This document shows positions 7,379 to 14,151 of a DNA stretch of 33,707 bases, in pieces. Position 1 is the stretch's first letter. Every line of letters starts with the position of its first letter. The position numbers were made by a program, and so were the translations under genes. The notes beneath the pieces are model-generated. The model searched no databases. It was not told the DNA's origin and saw nothing but the letters and a program-made list of their open reading frames with translations. Source of the DNA: Betaproteobacteria bacterium. GTDB taxonomy: Bacteria; Pseudomonadota; Gammaproteobacteria; Burkholderiales; Casimicrobiaceae. Location: assembly GCA_009778785.1 (NCBI GenBank), contig WRFN01000016.1, positions 1-33,707 of the forward strand, read 5' to 3'.

Positions 7379-7900
7379 TTAAGCCGTTTGCTCTGCGTTC
7401 AGAATCAATGCCACAGCGTTGACCGTTGCCGCAATGCGGCCGACCTCCTTGAGTTCGGCATCCGTCATTCCGGTTTTCTTCAACGCGGCCACATGCGAAG
7501 AAATGCAAAAACGACATTTTCCGACCAGACTGGCCGACAGCGCCCACATCTCGAACTGACGCTGCGAAACGCCGCCGTGCGTGGCGTAAGCGTTCATCCG
7601 CAAACCGGGCTGTTGTTTCTTGATTCCTTCGTCGTCGGCCATGTCGATGTACGAATACCAGACATTGGTCATCCCCATCAGCGCCGCCGCCGTCAACGCG
7701 CCTTGCGCTTCAGTCATCGGCATCACTTGCCGAAACATCGTGACCAACTCGTTGCTTTTCGCCGAAAACGCCGCCGCCAACGCGCAACCCAACGCTTCCT
7801 CGCTCGGTAACGGCGAGCGTTCCAACACCGAGTCGATATTCAGGCGAATATCTTTGGCGTAATCAGGAATACGGTCTTTCAACAAAGTCAGAAATTCCAT
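7379..7900 (-). CDS. ahpD: Alkyl hydroperoxide reductase AhpD-type protein
   Basis: This 173-residue carboxymuconolactone-decarboxylase-fold protein carries the AhpD redox motif C129-x-x-C132 and H136 (GKCRFCISSHVAALKK), plus EALGCALAAAFSAKSNEL. AhpD re-reduces the peroxiredoxin AhpC through its vicinal dithiol, in the mycobacterial system via a lipoyl protein. The ahpC gene lies upstream on the same strand, 169 bp away, supporting that job. The ATG at 7900 is preferred over the GTG one codon earlier; AAGGA lies just upstream. A MITE-like element occupies the ahpC-ahpD spacer, so co-transcription crosses it. Confidence 0.92.
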   Translation of the reverse strand: MEFLTLLKDRIPDYAKDIRLNIDSVLERSPLPSEEALGCALAAAFSAKSNELVTMFRQVMPMTEAQGALTAAALMGMTNVWYSYIDMADDEGIKKQQPGLRMNAYATHGGVSQRQFEMWALSASLVGKCRFCISSHVAALKKTGMTDAELKEVGRIAATVNAVALILNAEQTA

Positions 7901-7922
7901 CACATTCCTTTCTTAAAGTTTG

Positions 7923-8015
7923 AGGATGCGCTGAACAAATCGCCGCGCCGTGTGCCTCTGCGGACTCGGTTAATCCGCAGCGTCCACTTACCGCTCGATT
8001 TATTCAGCGCATCCT
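7923..8015. repeat. MITE-like terminal-inverted-repeat element, copy B
   Basis: The terminal inverted repeats AGGATGCGCTGAACAAATCG (7923-7942) and CGATTTATTCAGCGCATCCT (7996-8015) match at 19 of 20 positions over the 93-bp element. An internal hairpin CTGCGGA...TCCGCAG sits near 7958-7980. Copy A lacks part of this interior. There is no transposase in the window, so if mobile it would be moved in trans. Confidence 0.8.
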
Positions 8016-8069
8016 GAAATGTGCCGAATCCATCGTCCCGTCTTCGGCACATCCCTTTCCTGTGTCTTC

Positions 8070-8618
8070 TTACAGCGTGGCGCCGCCGACCGCGCGGTTG
8101 CACGGGCAGAGTTCGCCGGTTTGCAGCCCGTCGAGAATCCGCAGCGTTTCTTGCGGATTGCGACCGACGCCGAGCGAGTTGACGGCCACATGCTGAATCG
8201 TGTTGTCGGGATCGACGATGAACGTCGCGCGCAACGCCACACCCGCCTTCTTGTCGCGAATGCCCAACTGATCCATCAGCGCGCCGGTCGAGTCGCCGAA
8301 CTGCCAATGGTTCAACTGGTTCAAATCCTTGTGCTCACGACGCCACGCCAGTTTGACAAACTCGTTGTCGGAATTGCCGCCCATCAGCACCGCGTCGCGG
8401 TCGGCGAAATCCTTGACCAGCTTGTTGAACTCGACGATCTCGGTCGGGCACACGAAAGTAAAATCTTTCGGGTAGAAATAAATGACCTTCCATTTGCCCG
8501 GAAACGATTTTTCGGTGATCGTCTCAAATGCCGATTGACCCTTTTCTTCCGGGTTGTTGAAACCGGGCTTTACGCCGGCCACTTCAAATGCTTCGATTTT
8601 ATCGCCTACTGTCTTCAT
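8070..8618 (-). CDS. ahpC: Peroxiredoxin AhpC
   Basis: This 182-residue 2-Cys peroxiredoxin reduces hydrogen peroxide and organic hydroperoxides in the cytoplasm. The peroxidatic Cys is C57 in FTFVCPTEIVEF; the resolving cysteine is in the C-terminal CPC (171-173) of GELCPCNRAVGG. The early HWQFGDSTGALMDQLGI and LRATFIVDPDNTIQHV segments are typical of the family. A CPC end together with the neighbouring ahpD fits an AhpD-reduced AhpC rather than an AhpF-dependent one; no ahpF is seen. AGGA lies upstream of the ATG at 8618, at a long spacing. The upstream 300 bp contain no gene and should hold a peroxide-responsive promoter. Confidence 0.95.
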   Translation of the reverse strand: MKTVGDKIEAFEVAGVKPGFNNPEEKGQSAFETITEKSFPGKWKVIYFYPKDFTFVCPTEIVEFNKLVKDFADRDAVLMGGNSDNEFVKLAWRREHKDLNQLNHWQFGDSTGALMDQLGIRDKKAGVALRATFIVDPDNTIQHVAVNSLGVGRNPQETLRILDGLQTGELCPCNRAVGGATL

Positions 8619-8808
8619 GATTTGCGTCCTGTGGTTCAGTTCAAAATGGGGTTGAGAAAACGGGGTTCCGTTTATCTTTTACTATCATAAAACAGCTTCC
8701 TTCCATTTACCAATTGATTAACATGGATTAGTTGATAAATTATTCTTATGGATGGTGCGGGAAAGGCTTTGGGCACGCGATCCCTACCTGTTAGCGCCTG
8801 CGCCGCTG

Positions 8809-8833
8809 CCGCTCGTCCTGACTTGTCGAAGGG
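8809..8833 (+). repeat. Degenerate half-copy of the dispersed palindromic repeat
   Basis: CCGCTCGTCCTGA, then CTTGTCGAAGGG, matches one arm of the elements at 7056-7125 and 19892-19962, lacking the 'GC' of 'GAGCTTGTCG'. It reads as a decayed remnant. Confidence 0.55.
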
Positions 8834-8880
8834 AAAAATCAGTCCGAATGGAACGATGACGAATCGGAAAAGACTGAAAA

Positions 8881-8908
8881 AAACGGCCATGGCTGCCCAT
8901 GACCGTTT
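8881..8908. terminator. Bidirectional Rho-independent terminator after metQ
   Basis: AAACGGCCATGG (8881-8892), a CTGC loop and CCATGACCGTTT (8897-8908) form a 12-bp stem with one mismatch, flanked by A-run and T-run on both strands (A7 starting at 8877; T5 at 8906-8910). It lies 22 bp beyond the metQ stop on the minus strand. Confidence 0.8.
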
Positions 8909-8929
8909 TTCTCCTTGCAAAAATCGTCA

Positions 8930-9727
8930 TCAGAACGCGGGCACAACTGCGCCTTTGTATTTTTCCTCGATGAATTTCTTGACGCCCGGCGAGGTCAACG
9001 CGGCGGCCAGTTTTTTCATCGCCGGCGACTTCGCGTTGTCTTCACGCGCCACCAGAATGTTGACGTAAGGCGAATCGTGACCTTCGAGCGCCAGCGCGTC
9101 TTTCAGCGGGTTCAACTTGGCTTCGAGCGCGTAGTTGGTGTTGATGAGCGCCAGTTCAACCTGATCGATCACTCGCGGCAGCATCGCCGCTTCGAGTTCG
9201 CGGAACTTGAGTTTCTTCGGATTGTCGGCGATGTCGCGCGGCGTGGAGAGAATGTTCTTGGGGTCTTTCAGGGTGATGAGGTGATTCGCCGCCAGCAGCA
9301 GCAAAGCGCGACCGCCGTTGGTAGCGTCGTTGGGAATAGCGACAGTGGCGCCTTCGGGCAGCGACTTCAAATCCTTGACCTTTTTCGAGTAAGCGCCGAA
9401 CGGCTCGATGTGCACGCCGATAACGGAAACGAGCTTGGTGCCTTTGCTCTTATTGAATTCATCGAGATAGGGCTGGTGCTGGAAGTAATTGGCGTCGATC
9501 CGTTTTTCGGAGACCTGAATGTTGGGCTGCACGTAATCGGTGAACACCTTGATGTCCAGCGTCACGCCTTCTTTTGCCAGTTCCGGTTTGATGAATTCAA
9601 GAATTTCGGCGTGCGGCACGGCTGTGGCCGCAACGGTGAGCTTGTCGGCGGCGGCAGCGCCGCCCGAAGCGGCAAAGCCGATCAGACCAACGAGGCTCAG
9701 AGAGGCAACGAGGTGAGTCAATTTCAT
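8930..9727 (-). CDS. metQ: MetQ/NlpA-family substrate-binding protein
   Basis: This 265-residue periplasmic binding protein is of the kind that delivers D/L-methionine to the MetNI importer. It has a cleavable signal peptide (about residues 1-27, GGAAAA/DKL) with no lipobox cysteine, then typical family motifs: VAATAVPHAEILEFIKPELAKEGV, VFTDYVQPN, DANYFQHQPYLDEFN, VGVHIEPFGAYSKK-like and IPNDATNGGRALLLL. The start is the ATG at 9727 with AAGGAG upstream. An upstream in-frame extension lacks a signal-peptide N-region and is rejected. No metN or metI accompanies it: upstream is a phage remnant, downstream a terminator. It therefore serves a transporter encoded elsewhere, or is separated from it by the phage insertion. 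Confidence 0.93.
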   Translation of the reverse strand: MKLTHLVASLSLVGLIGFAASGGAAAADKLTVAATAVPHAEILEFIKPELAKEGVTLDIKVFTDYVQPNIQVSEKRIDANYFQHQPYLDEFNKSKGTKLVSVIGVHIEPFGAYSKKVKDLKSLPEGATVAIPNDATNGGRALLLLAANHLITLKDPKNILSTPRDIADNPKKLKFRELEAAMLPRVIDQVELALINTNYALEAKLNPLKDALALEGHDSPYVNILVAREDNAKSPAMKKLAAALTSPGVKKFIEEKYKGAVVPAF

Positions 9728-9791
9728 GGCAAATCTCCTTGGTGAAACAAATGATGAAAGAAGGAAACGATAAGGATACCAGAATTGCAAG

Positions 9792-9959
9792 TCATACGGT
9801 TTTGCGGTTTTGCAATTTCGGCTCGCGGAAAAAACGCCGCTCGCGGTGCTCGCTTTTCTTGCCGATGTTGAACGACGCCACCGGGCGATGGTAACCCATG
9901 ACTCGCGTCCAGACTTCGCAACGCTGGCGCTCGTTGGTGTTTAAATTCTCAACATTCAT
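9792..9959 (-). CDS. Stand-alone NrdD C-terminal (glycyl-radical) domain
   Basis: This 55-residue protein matches the extreme C-terminus of anaerobic (class III) ribonucleotide reductase NrdD. CEVWTRVMGYHRPVASFNIGKK-SEHRERRFF aligns with the R-V-x-G-Y / P / F-N-x-G-K-x-E / R-R pattern that surrounds the radical glycine; the candidate radical glycine is G22. The zinc-binding cysteines and the catalytic barrel of full NrdD are absent. It overlaps the preceding phage-type gene by ATGA (9956-9959) and has an AAGGGAAG ribosome site, so it should be translated. No nrdD or nrdG gene is near. It may replace a damaged radical domain, as GrcA/YfiD does for pyruvate formate-lyase, but that is inference; a leftover fragment is the alternative. 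Confidence 0.75.
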   Translation of the reverse strand: MNVENLNTNERQRCEVWTRVMGYHRPVASFNIGKKSEHRERRFFREPKLQNRKTV

Positions 9960-10558
9960 TTTCTTCCCTTTCTTATATTCCTCGCCGCTTCGTCCATTAC
10001 GTCGCCGACGATCGCGCCGATTTCCTGCCATCCTTCCGAGGAAATCTGCAAATACGGGCGGGCGGGGATATCAATTTCATACCCGCCACTCGCCCACGGT
10101 TTCAAAATTGCCTGCTTGTGGGATTTTTTCGCAAAGCGGGCGAGGTTAGGGTGTCCCCGCTGCCGCACCAGTTCGCCGTTTTTATCGGTGCGCAGCCGCA
10201 CGGCGCCGGTGCGCTCGCCGACCTTGATGGAGCCGCCCAACTGATGGATTCTGGCATAGACCGAATTCGAGCCGATCACGGCGAAATCCTTACCGTAACT
10301 GGTGCTGATGCTGGCTTTAAGTCGCCCAGTGTCTTGTAAAATCATTCCGTCGGCGCGATCCGGGCGGCGCTTCAGCGTGCTTTTGGCCAGCGGCGTCCAC
10401 GGCGGCCGCCCCTGCTCGTCGAAATTCTGCTCGGTTTCGTCATCCAATACACCGGCGATGGCCTTCATCCTCGGCGTAAAATCATCGGCGGTTTTGGATA
10501 AAACCGCCAAAACCCGCCTCACTGGCCAGTTGTCTTCTTCGATGAAGCTGATTTTCAT
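9956..10558 (-). CDS. Phage virion morphogenesis protein (Mu gpG / P2 gpS-like)
   Basis: This 200-residue protein belongs to the phage tail-completion / virion morphogenesis family. Visible hallmarks are the N-terminal helix region with ETEQNFDEQGRPPWTPLAKST, the LQDTGRLKASIS segment, the IGSNSVYARIHQLGG core (the family's most conserved motif) and the C-terminal IPARPYLQIS. The start is the ATG at 10558 with an AAAAGG ribosome site; an in-frame extension upstream has no support. In Mu-like phages this gene follows the minor head gene F, and here a fragment resembling the F C-terminus lies just upstream on the same strand. No other phage structural gene is present, yet this one is intact. Its stop overlaps the glycyl-radical-domain ATG. 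Confidence 0.85.
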   Translation of the reverse strand: MKISFIEEDNWPVRRVLAVLSKTADDFTPRMKAIAGVLDDETEQNFDEQGRPPWTPLAKSTLKRRPDRADGMILQDTGRLKASISTSYGKDFAVIGSNSVYARIHQLGGSIKVGERTGAVRLRTDKNGELVRQRGHPNLARFAKKSHKQAILKPWASGGYEIDIPARPYLQISSEGWQEIGAIVGDVMDEAARNIRKGRK

Positions 10559-10701
10559 TGCAAACCTTTTCCAAACGGAGTAATCTGAAATTGCAGGCGT
10601 GACGCGGTGATATTCTACCGGCCGTAACACGGCGGCTTTGCGCCGGAGTGCCATGTGGGGTTCCCGGATTTCCGGATGGTAGGCCCCACCGCCTGCTTCT
10701 T

Positions 10702-10998
10702 CTATTCATACCTGATTTTTTCTATTAGCCTTATAAATTCTCGGTCGCGCTTTGCATCAAGCTCCGATATTTTTCGCAAGCTAGTTATAAAAACTCCCTT
10801 CCCTGTTAATGTCGATTTGACTACAACAACAAGATCATTTTCAAACTTAACGAAAATCAGGTTTCGCGCGTCTTCCTGAATTTTATAACCGTTCCGAATC
10901 ACGTCTCGCGCAGCCAGATAATCAGCAAGCGTCAACTCAGGGTGCGCTCCTTGCTGTTTAATCATCGTCTCCGCCGAGATGTCGGCAACTTCTTGTTT
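10702..10998 (-). pseudogene. C-terminal fragment of a Mu gpF-like minor head protein with RelE/Barnase-like nuclease domain
   Basis: The 87 residues from the ATG at 10965 (HPELTLADYLAARDVIRNGYKI, NLIFVKFENDLVVVVKSTLTGKGVFITSLRKI) resemble the nuclease-like domain (the phage Barnase/EndoU/ColicinE5-D/RelE-like group) fused to the C-terminus of Mu F-type minor head proteins. Similarity seems to continue upstream of the ATG (EVADISAETMIKQQ) back to an in-frame TAG at 11001-10999, so the gene is probably truncated by a deletion or junction near position 11000. There is no ribosome site before the ATG. It is followed on the same strand by the gpG-like gene, the Mu F-G order. The assignment is from remembered motif patterns and is moderate. 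Confidence 0.55.
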
Positions 10999-11049
10999 CT
11001 ATTGATATATGTTATATTTTTCAAATAACAAGCCTCTTCAAGGGAAATC

Positions 11050-11610
11050 ATGAGCAGAGCCAAAAGTTTTTTACTTCTCGCCTGTGCGGTTGTGTTTACC
11101 GGCTGTGCCATTGCTCCCGGCCAAGGGATTTGGGATTTTCTGGTGAACGGCAGCGGCGGCAACTATAGAAAATACTACAAACCGGCGCCAGAAATGACTT
11201 CGGAAGAAATTGCCAAACTGCGCGCCGCCCCACCCACCGAAATCCCGATTGTTGAAAACGCGCAGTATGACAATCGTGACGAAGCGATCAAGGCGGCGGC
11301 AGATCGTGAGTATGCCGAGATCGGCCGCTCATTTTTCGAGCAGTGCTCTGAGTATAAAATTGATTACAACAAAGACGCCTCTGTGCACGCCCGGCTTATC
11401 GGCTCGGATTTGGGACTTGTTTTTGTGCCCAAGTATCTGAACAAAACAGAGTCATGGACCGAGGCTATTTACGAAGACGTGGAAGTTTACGATGGGACGG
11501 ATTCAAATGGTAAACCCCAGTACCATACCGAATCAAGATTTGTTCGGAACGAGGAGCATACTTGCTATTGGTACGATTGCGGCGCCGTGTTCTTCATCAA
11601 AAAGAAGTAA
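11050..11610 (+). CDS. Putative lipoprotein of unknown function
   Basis: This 186-residue protein has a lipoprotein signal: a basic start MSRAK, a hydrophobic stretch SFLLLACAVVFTGC with the lipobox Cys at residue 19, then AIAPGQG. The mature part is hydrophilic and acidic in its middle, with several tyrosines and a cysteine pair near the end (HTCYWYDCGAVFF). AAGGGAA lies upstream of the ATG, and an AT-rich promoter-like stretch (11000-11040) precedes it at the edge of the phage remnant. I do not recognise the family. Base composition is lower in GC than the neighbours, and its position at the phage junction suggests transfer. The stop is 3 bp from the convergent glycosylase stop. Confidence 0.8.
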   Translation: MSRAKSFLLLACAVVFTGCAIAPGQGIWDFLVNGSGGNYRKYYKPAPEMTSEEIAKLRAAPPTEIPIVENAQYDNRDEAIKAAADREYAEIGRSFFEQCSEYKIDYNKDASVHARLIGSDLGLVFVPKYLNKTESWTEAIYEDVEVYDGTDSNGKPQYHTESRFVRNEEHTCYWYDCGAVFFIKKK

Positions 11611-11613
11611 GCC

Positions 11614-12258
11614 TCAATACTCCACCGGCAGCGGGTCGAGCGAACGCCACAAATACCACGTGGCGACGCTTCGGTACGGTCGCCACGATTCGGCCAGCGC
11701 CCGCATTTCTTCGAGGCTCAACACATCGTCTCCGGCGTAATGCAGCCGGATCGATTTTTGCAGCCCGAGGTCGGCGATGGGGAAAACGTCGGCGCGCAGT
11801 TCGTGAAACATCAAAAACATTTCCGCCGTCCAGCGACCAATGCCTTTGACGGCGACGAGCGCTTCGATCAGCGCTTCGTCGTCCAGCGTTTTCCACTCGG
11901 CGGGGTTCAGGGCGCCGTCGGCGAAACGGCGAGCGAGATCGTGCATGTATTCGGCCTTGCGCTGGGAGAGACCGGCGCTGCGCAAGGCATCGGGCGTCAG
12001 CGCGACCACCAGAGTCGGCGCCACTTCGGGAAAATCGACTTCGGCCTGGCCGGGATCGGCGGCGGTGACGAAGCGTCGCCAAACGGCGTCCGCCGCTTTG
12101 ACCGAGATTTGCTGGCCGACAATGGCGCGGGCAAGCGCGGTAAAGGCGTTGCTGCGCCGCCGCAGATGGTATTGCGGGTAAGCGTTGATCAGGCCGTGCA
12201 AAACGGGATCGCGCTGCGAAAGTTGGCGGACGGCGCGATCCCAGTAATCGGGTTTCAT
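11614..12258 (-). CDS. DNA-3-methyladenine glycosylase II (AlkA-type, HhH-GPD)
   Basis: This 214-residue base-excision repair enzyme removes alkylated purines. The HhH-GPD fold is visible: FTALARAIVGQQISVKAADAVWRRF (39-63), SQRKAEYMHDLARRF (98-112), the helix-hairpin-helix with KGIGRWTAEMFLMF (138-151) and catalytic Asp D163 in VFPIADLGLQKS. It lacks the N-terminal AlkA/Ada-like domain of E. coli AlkA, so it is the short Mag-type form common in proteobacteria. The ATG at 12258 has GAGGA about 12 bp upstream. It is divergent from the ABC transporter operon with only 60 bp between starts. Confidence 0.93.
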   Translation of the reverse strand: MKPDYWDRAVRQLSQRDPVLHGLINAYPQYHLRRRSNAFTALARAIVGQQISVKAADAVWRRFVTAADPGQAEVDFPEVAPTLVVALTPDALRSAGLSQRKAEYMHDLARRFADGALNPAEWKTLDDEALIEALVAVKGIGRWTAEMFLMFHELRADVFPIADLGLQKSIRLHYAGDDVLSLEEMRALAESWRPYRSVATWYLWRSLDPLPVEY

Positions 12259-12318
12259 GGCGAGAATTTTCCTCGGGGAAAAACCAATGGTACATTATTG
12301 CAGGTTTTCGGGGAGGAG

Positions 12319-14151
12319 ATGAGGTTGCGTTGGGACGGTTTGAAAGGCAGGGCGGTGCGGCGGTTGTCGATGAAGGCGATGCTGCTGTCGCTCGCATGGT
12401 TGATTTTTTCGCTGGCGGCATCGACAGAGGCGGCGCCGCTGAAAGTCTTGCGCATGGCGTTTCAGACGGCGGAAACTGGCTTCGATCCGCCGCGCGTCAG
12501 CGATCTTTACTCCAACACCGTCAATGAAGCCATCTTCGAGCGGCTCTTGACTTACGACTATCTGGCGCGGCCGGCGCGGCTGATTCCGATGACCGCCACC
12601 GCGTTGCCGGAGATTACCGACGGCGGCAAGACGTACACGTTTCACCTGCGCCCCGGCATTCGCTTCTCTCCTGACCCGGCATTCGGCGGCAAGCCGCGCG
12701 AATTGACCGCCGCCGATTATGTTTACAGTTTCAAGCGCGCGCTCGATCCGAAACTCCGTTCGCCGTGGGCGTTCATGTTGGAAGGAAAAATCATCGGGTT
12801 GGACGCGCTGGCCGAAGCGGCGAAGAAAAGCGGGAAGTACGATTACGATGCCGAAGTCGAAGGTTTGAAAACGCCGGATCGCTACACGCTGCAAATCCGT
12901 TTGCGGGAGCCGGATTACAACTTCAGTTATATCGCTGCGCACACGCCGTTTTCCGCTGTGGCGCGCGAGGTGGTGGAGAAATACGGCGACGATACGATGG
13001 CGCATCCGGTCGGTACCGGCCCCTATGTATTGAAACAATGGACGCGCGGTGCGCGCATCGTGCTCGAAAAAAATTCCGAGTATCGCGGCAGGGTGTGGGA
13101 CTTTGCGGCGAGCGAAGACGGCGACGAAGAACTGGTGCGCGAGATGCAGGGCAAGCGGTTGCCGTTGATCGATCGTGTCGAAATTTCGATCATCGAGGAA
13201 GAACAATCGGCGTGGCTGGCGTTCAATCGCAAGGAACTCGATTTCGGCGGCGTCGGCAGTTTTCGCGAACAGGTTTTCGACGAGAAGAAGGAATTGAAAC
13301 CGGAGTGGCGCGCGCAGGGCGTGAAGTTGTCGCGCGCCATCGCGCCCGAAGTGACTTATACTTTTTTCAATTTTCGCGATCCCGTCGTCGGCGGTTTCAG
13401 CAAAGAAAAGCGGGCGCTGCGGCGGGCGATTATCATGGCGTACAACCGCGATGAAGAAATCGACGTGATCCGCAAAGGCCAAGCGATTCTGGCGACGATG
13501 CCGATTCCGGTCGGCGTGGTGGGACACGATTCGCGCTATCAACCGTTGAATGCGTACAATCCGGCACTGGCCAACAAGCTGCTCGACGCTTACGGTTTCA
13601 AAAAAGGCAAGAACGGTTTTCGGGCGATGCCCGACGGCACACCGCTGTTGTTAAAATTTGCCACCGGAACGACGGCGCTCGAGCGGCAGTTCAACGAGTT
13701 GTGGAAGAAGGCGATGGATTCGATTGGCGTTCGCATCGAGTTTCAGCCGGGCAAATTCGCCGACTTCATCAAGGCGTCGCAAGCGTGCCAGTTGCAAATG
13801 TGGGGCGCGGCGTGGACGGCGGACTATCCCGACGGCGACAACTTCATGCAGCTTTTGTACGGGCCGAACACCAACCAGAGCAATCACGGTTGCTATGAAT
13901 CAAAAGCATTTGATGCTTTTTATGAAGCGTCGCGCAAACTGCCGGATTCGCCGGAGCGCAATCGCTTGTTTCTGGAGATGACGCGGCAGATGGAAGTGGA
14001 CGGCGCTTGGGCGTTGGGGCTTTCACGCGAAAGCAACACGCTCATTCGCCCGTGGGTGCTCGGCTACAAAAAACATCCGATTCTGAGCGCGACGTGGGTT
14101 TATCTCGACATCGACACCGAGAAAGCTCCCACCAAGGCAGAAGCGCCATGA
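12319..14151 (+). CDS. ABC transporter substrate-binding protein, family 5 (peptide/YejA-like)
   Basis: This is a 610-residue extracytoplasmic solute-binding protein of the peptide/nickel family 5. It has a signal peptide whose hydrophobic core starts around residue 20 (MLLSLAWLIFSLAASTEA), then KVLRMAFQTAETGFDPPRVSD, NEAIFERLLTYD, YTFHLRPGIRFSPDPAF, TAADYVYSFKRALDP and HPVGTGPYVLKQW, all hallmark stretches of family 5. The region RAIIMAYNRDEEIDVI and the C-terminal LLYGPNTNQSNHGCYES are also conserved. Its stop overlaps the next permease start (ATGA). I chose the ATG at 12319, with GGGAGG very close upstream; an in-frame ATG at 12370 is an alternative that gives a shorter signal. The substrate is probably peptides, but this is not determined by the sequence. 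Confidence 0.9.
   Translation: MRLRWDGLKGRAVRRLSMKAMLLSLAWLIFSLAASTEAAPLKVLRMAFQTAETGFDPPRVSDLYSNTVNEAIFERLLTYDYLARPARLIPMTATALPEITDGGKTYTFHLRPGIRFSPDPAFGGKPRELTAADYVYSFKRALDPKLRSPWAFMLEGKIIGLDALAEAAKKSGKYDYDAEVEGLKTPDRYTLQIRLREPDYNFSYIAAHTPFSAVAREVVEKYGDDTMAHPVGTGPYVLKQWTRGARIVLEKNSEYRGRVWDFAASEDGDEELVREMQGKRLPLIDRVEISIIEEEQSAWLAFNRKELDFGGVGSFREQVFDEKKELKPEWRAQGVKLSRAIAPEVTYTFFNFRDPVVGGFSKEKRALRRAIIMAYNRDEEIDVIRKGQAILATMPIPVGVVGHDSRYQPLNAYNPALANKLLDAYGFKKGKNGFRAMPDGTPLLLKFATGTTALERQFNELWKKAMDSIGVRIEFQPGKFADFIKASQACQLQMWGAAWTADYPDGDNFMQLLYGPNTNQSNHGCYESKAFDAFYEASRKLPDSPERNRLFLEMTRQMEVDGAWALGLSRESNTLIRPWVLGYKKHPILSATWVYLDIDTEKAPTKAEAP

Larger units (their letters stand above)
8619..8929. other. 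Gene-free stretch upstream of ahpC and downstream of metQ
   Basis: 311 bp without a gene. 8690-8750 is AT-rich (CAATTGATTA at 8711-8720, GTTGATAAAT at 8731-8740) and is the likely ahpC control region. A degenerate half of the dispersed palindromic repeat is at 8809-8833, and the metQ terminator is at 8881-8908. Confidence 0.5.

Noticed and set aside
11740-12318. N-terminal extension of the ABC binding protein frame across the DNA glycosylase
   Set aside because: It overlaps the whole antisense glycosylase gene; a signal peptide and ribosome site place the start at 12319 or 12370.
12295-13542. 415-codon open frame on the minus strand opposite the ABC binding-protein gene
   Set aside because: It is antisense to a gene with unmistakable family-5 motifs; its translation is Arg/His/Gln-rich low-information sequence, as expected of a GC-rich antisense frame.
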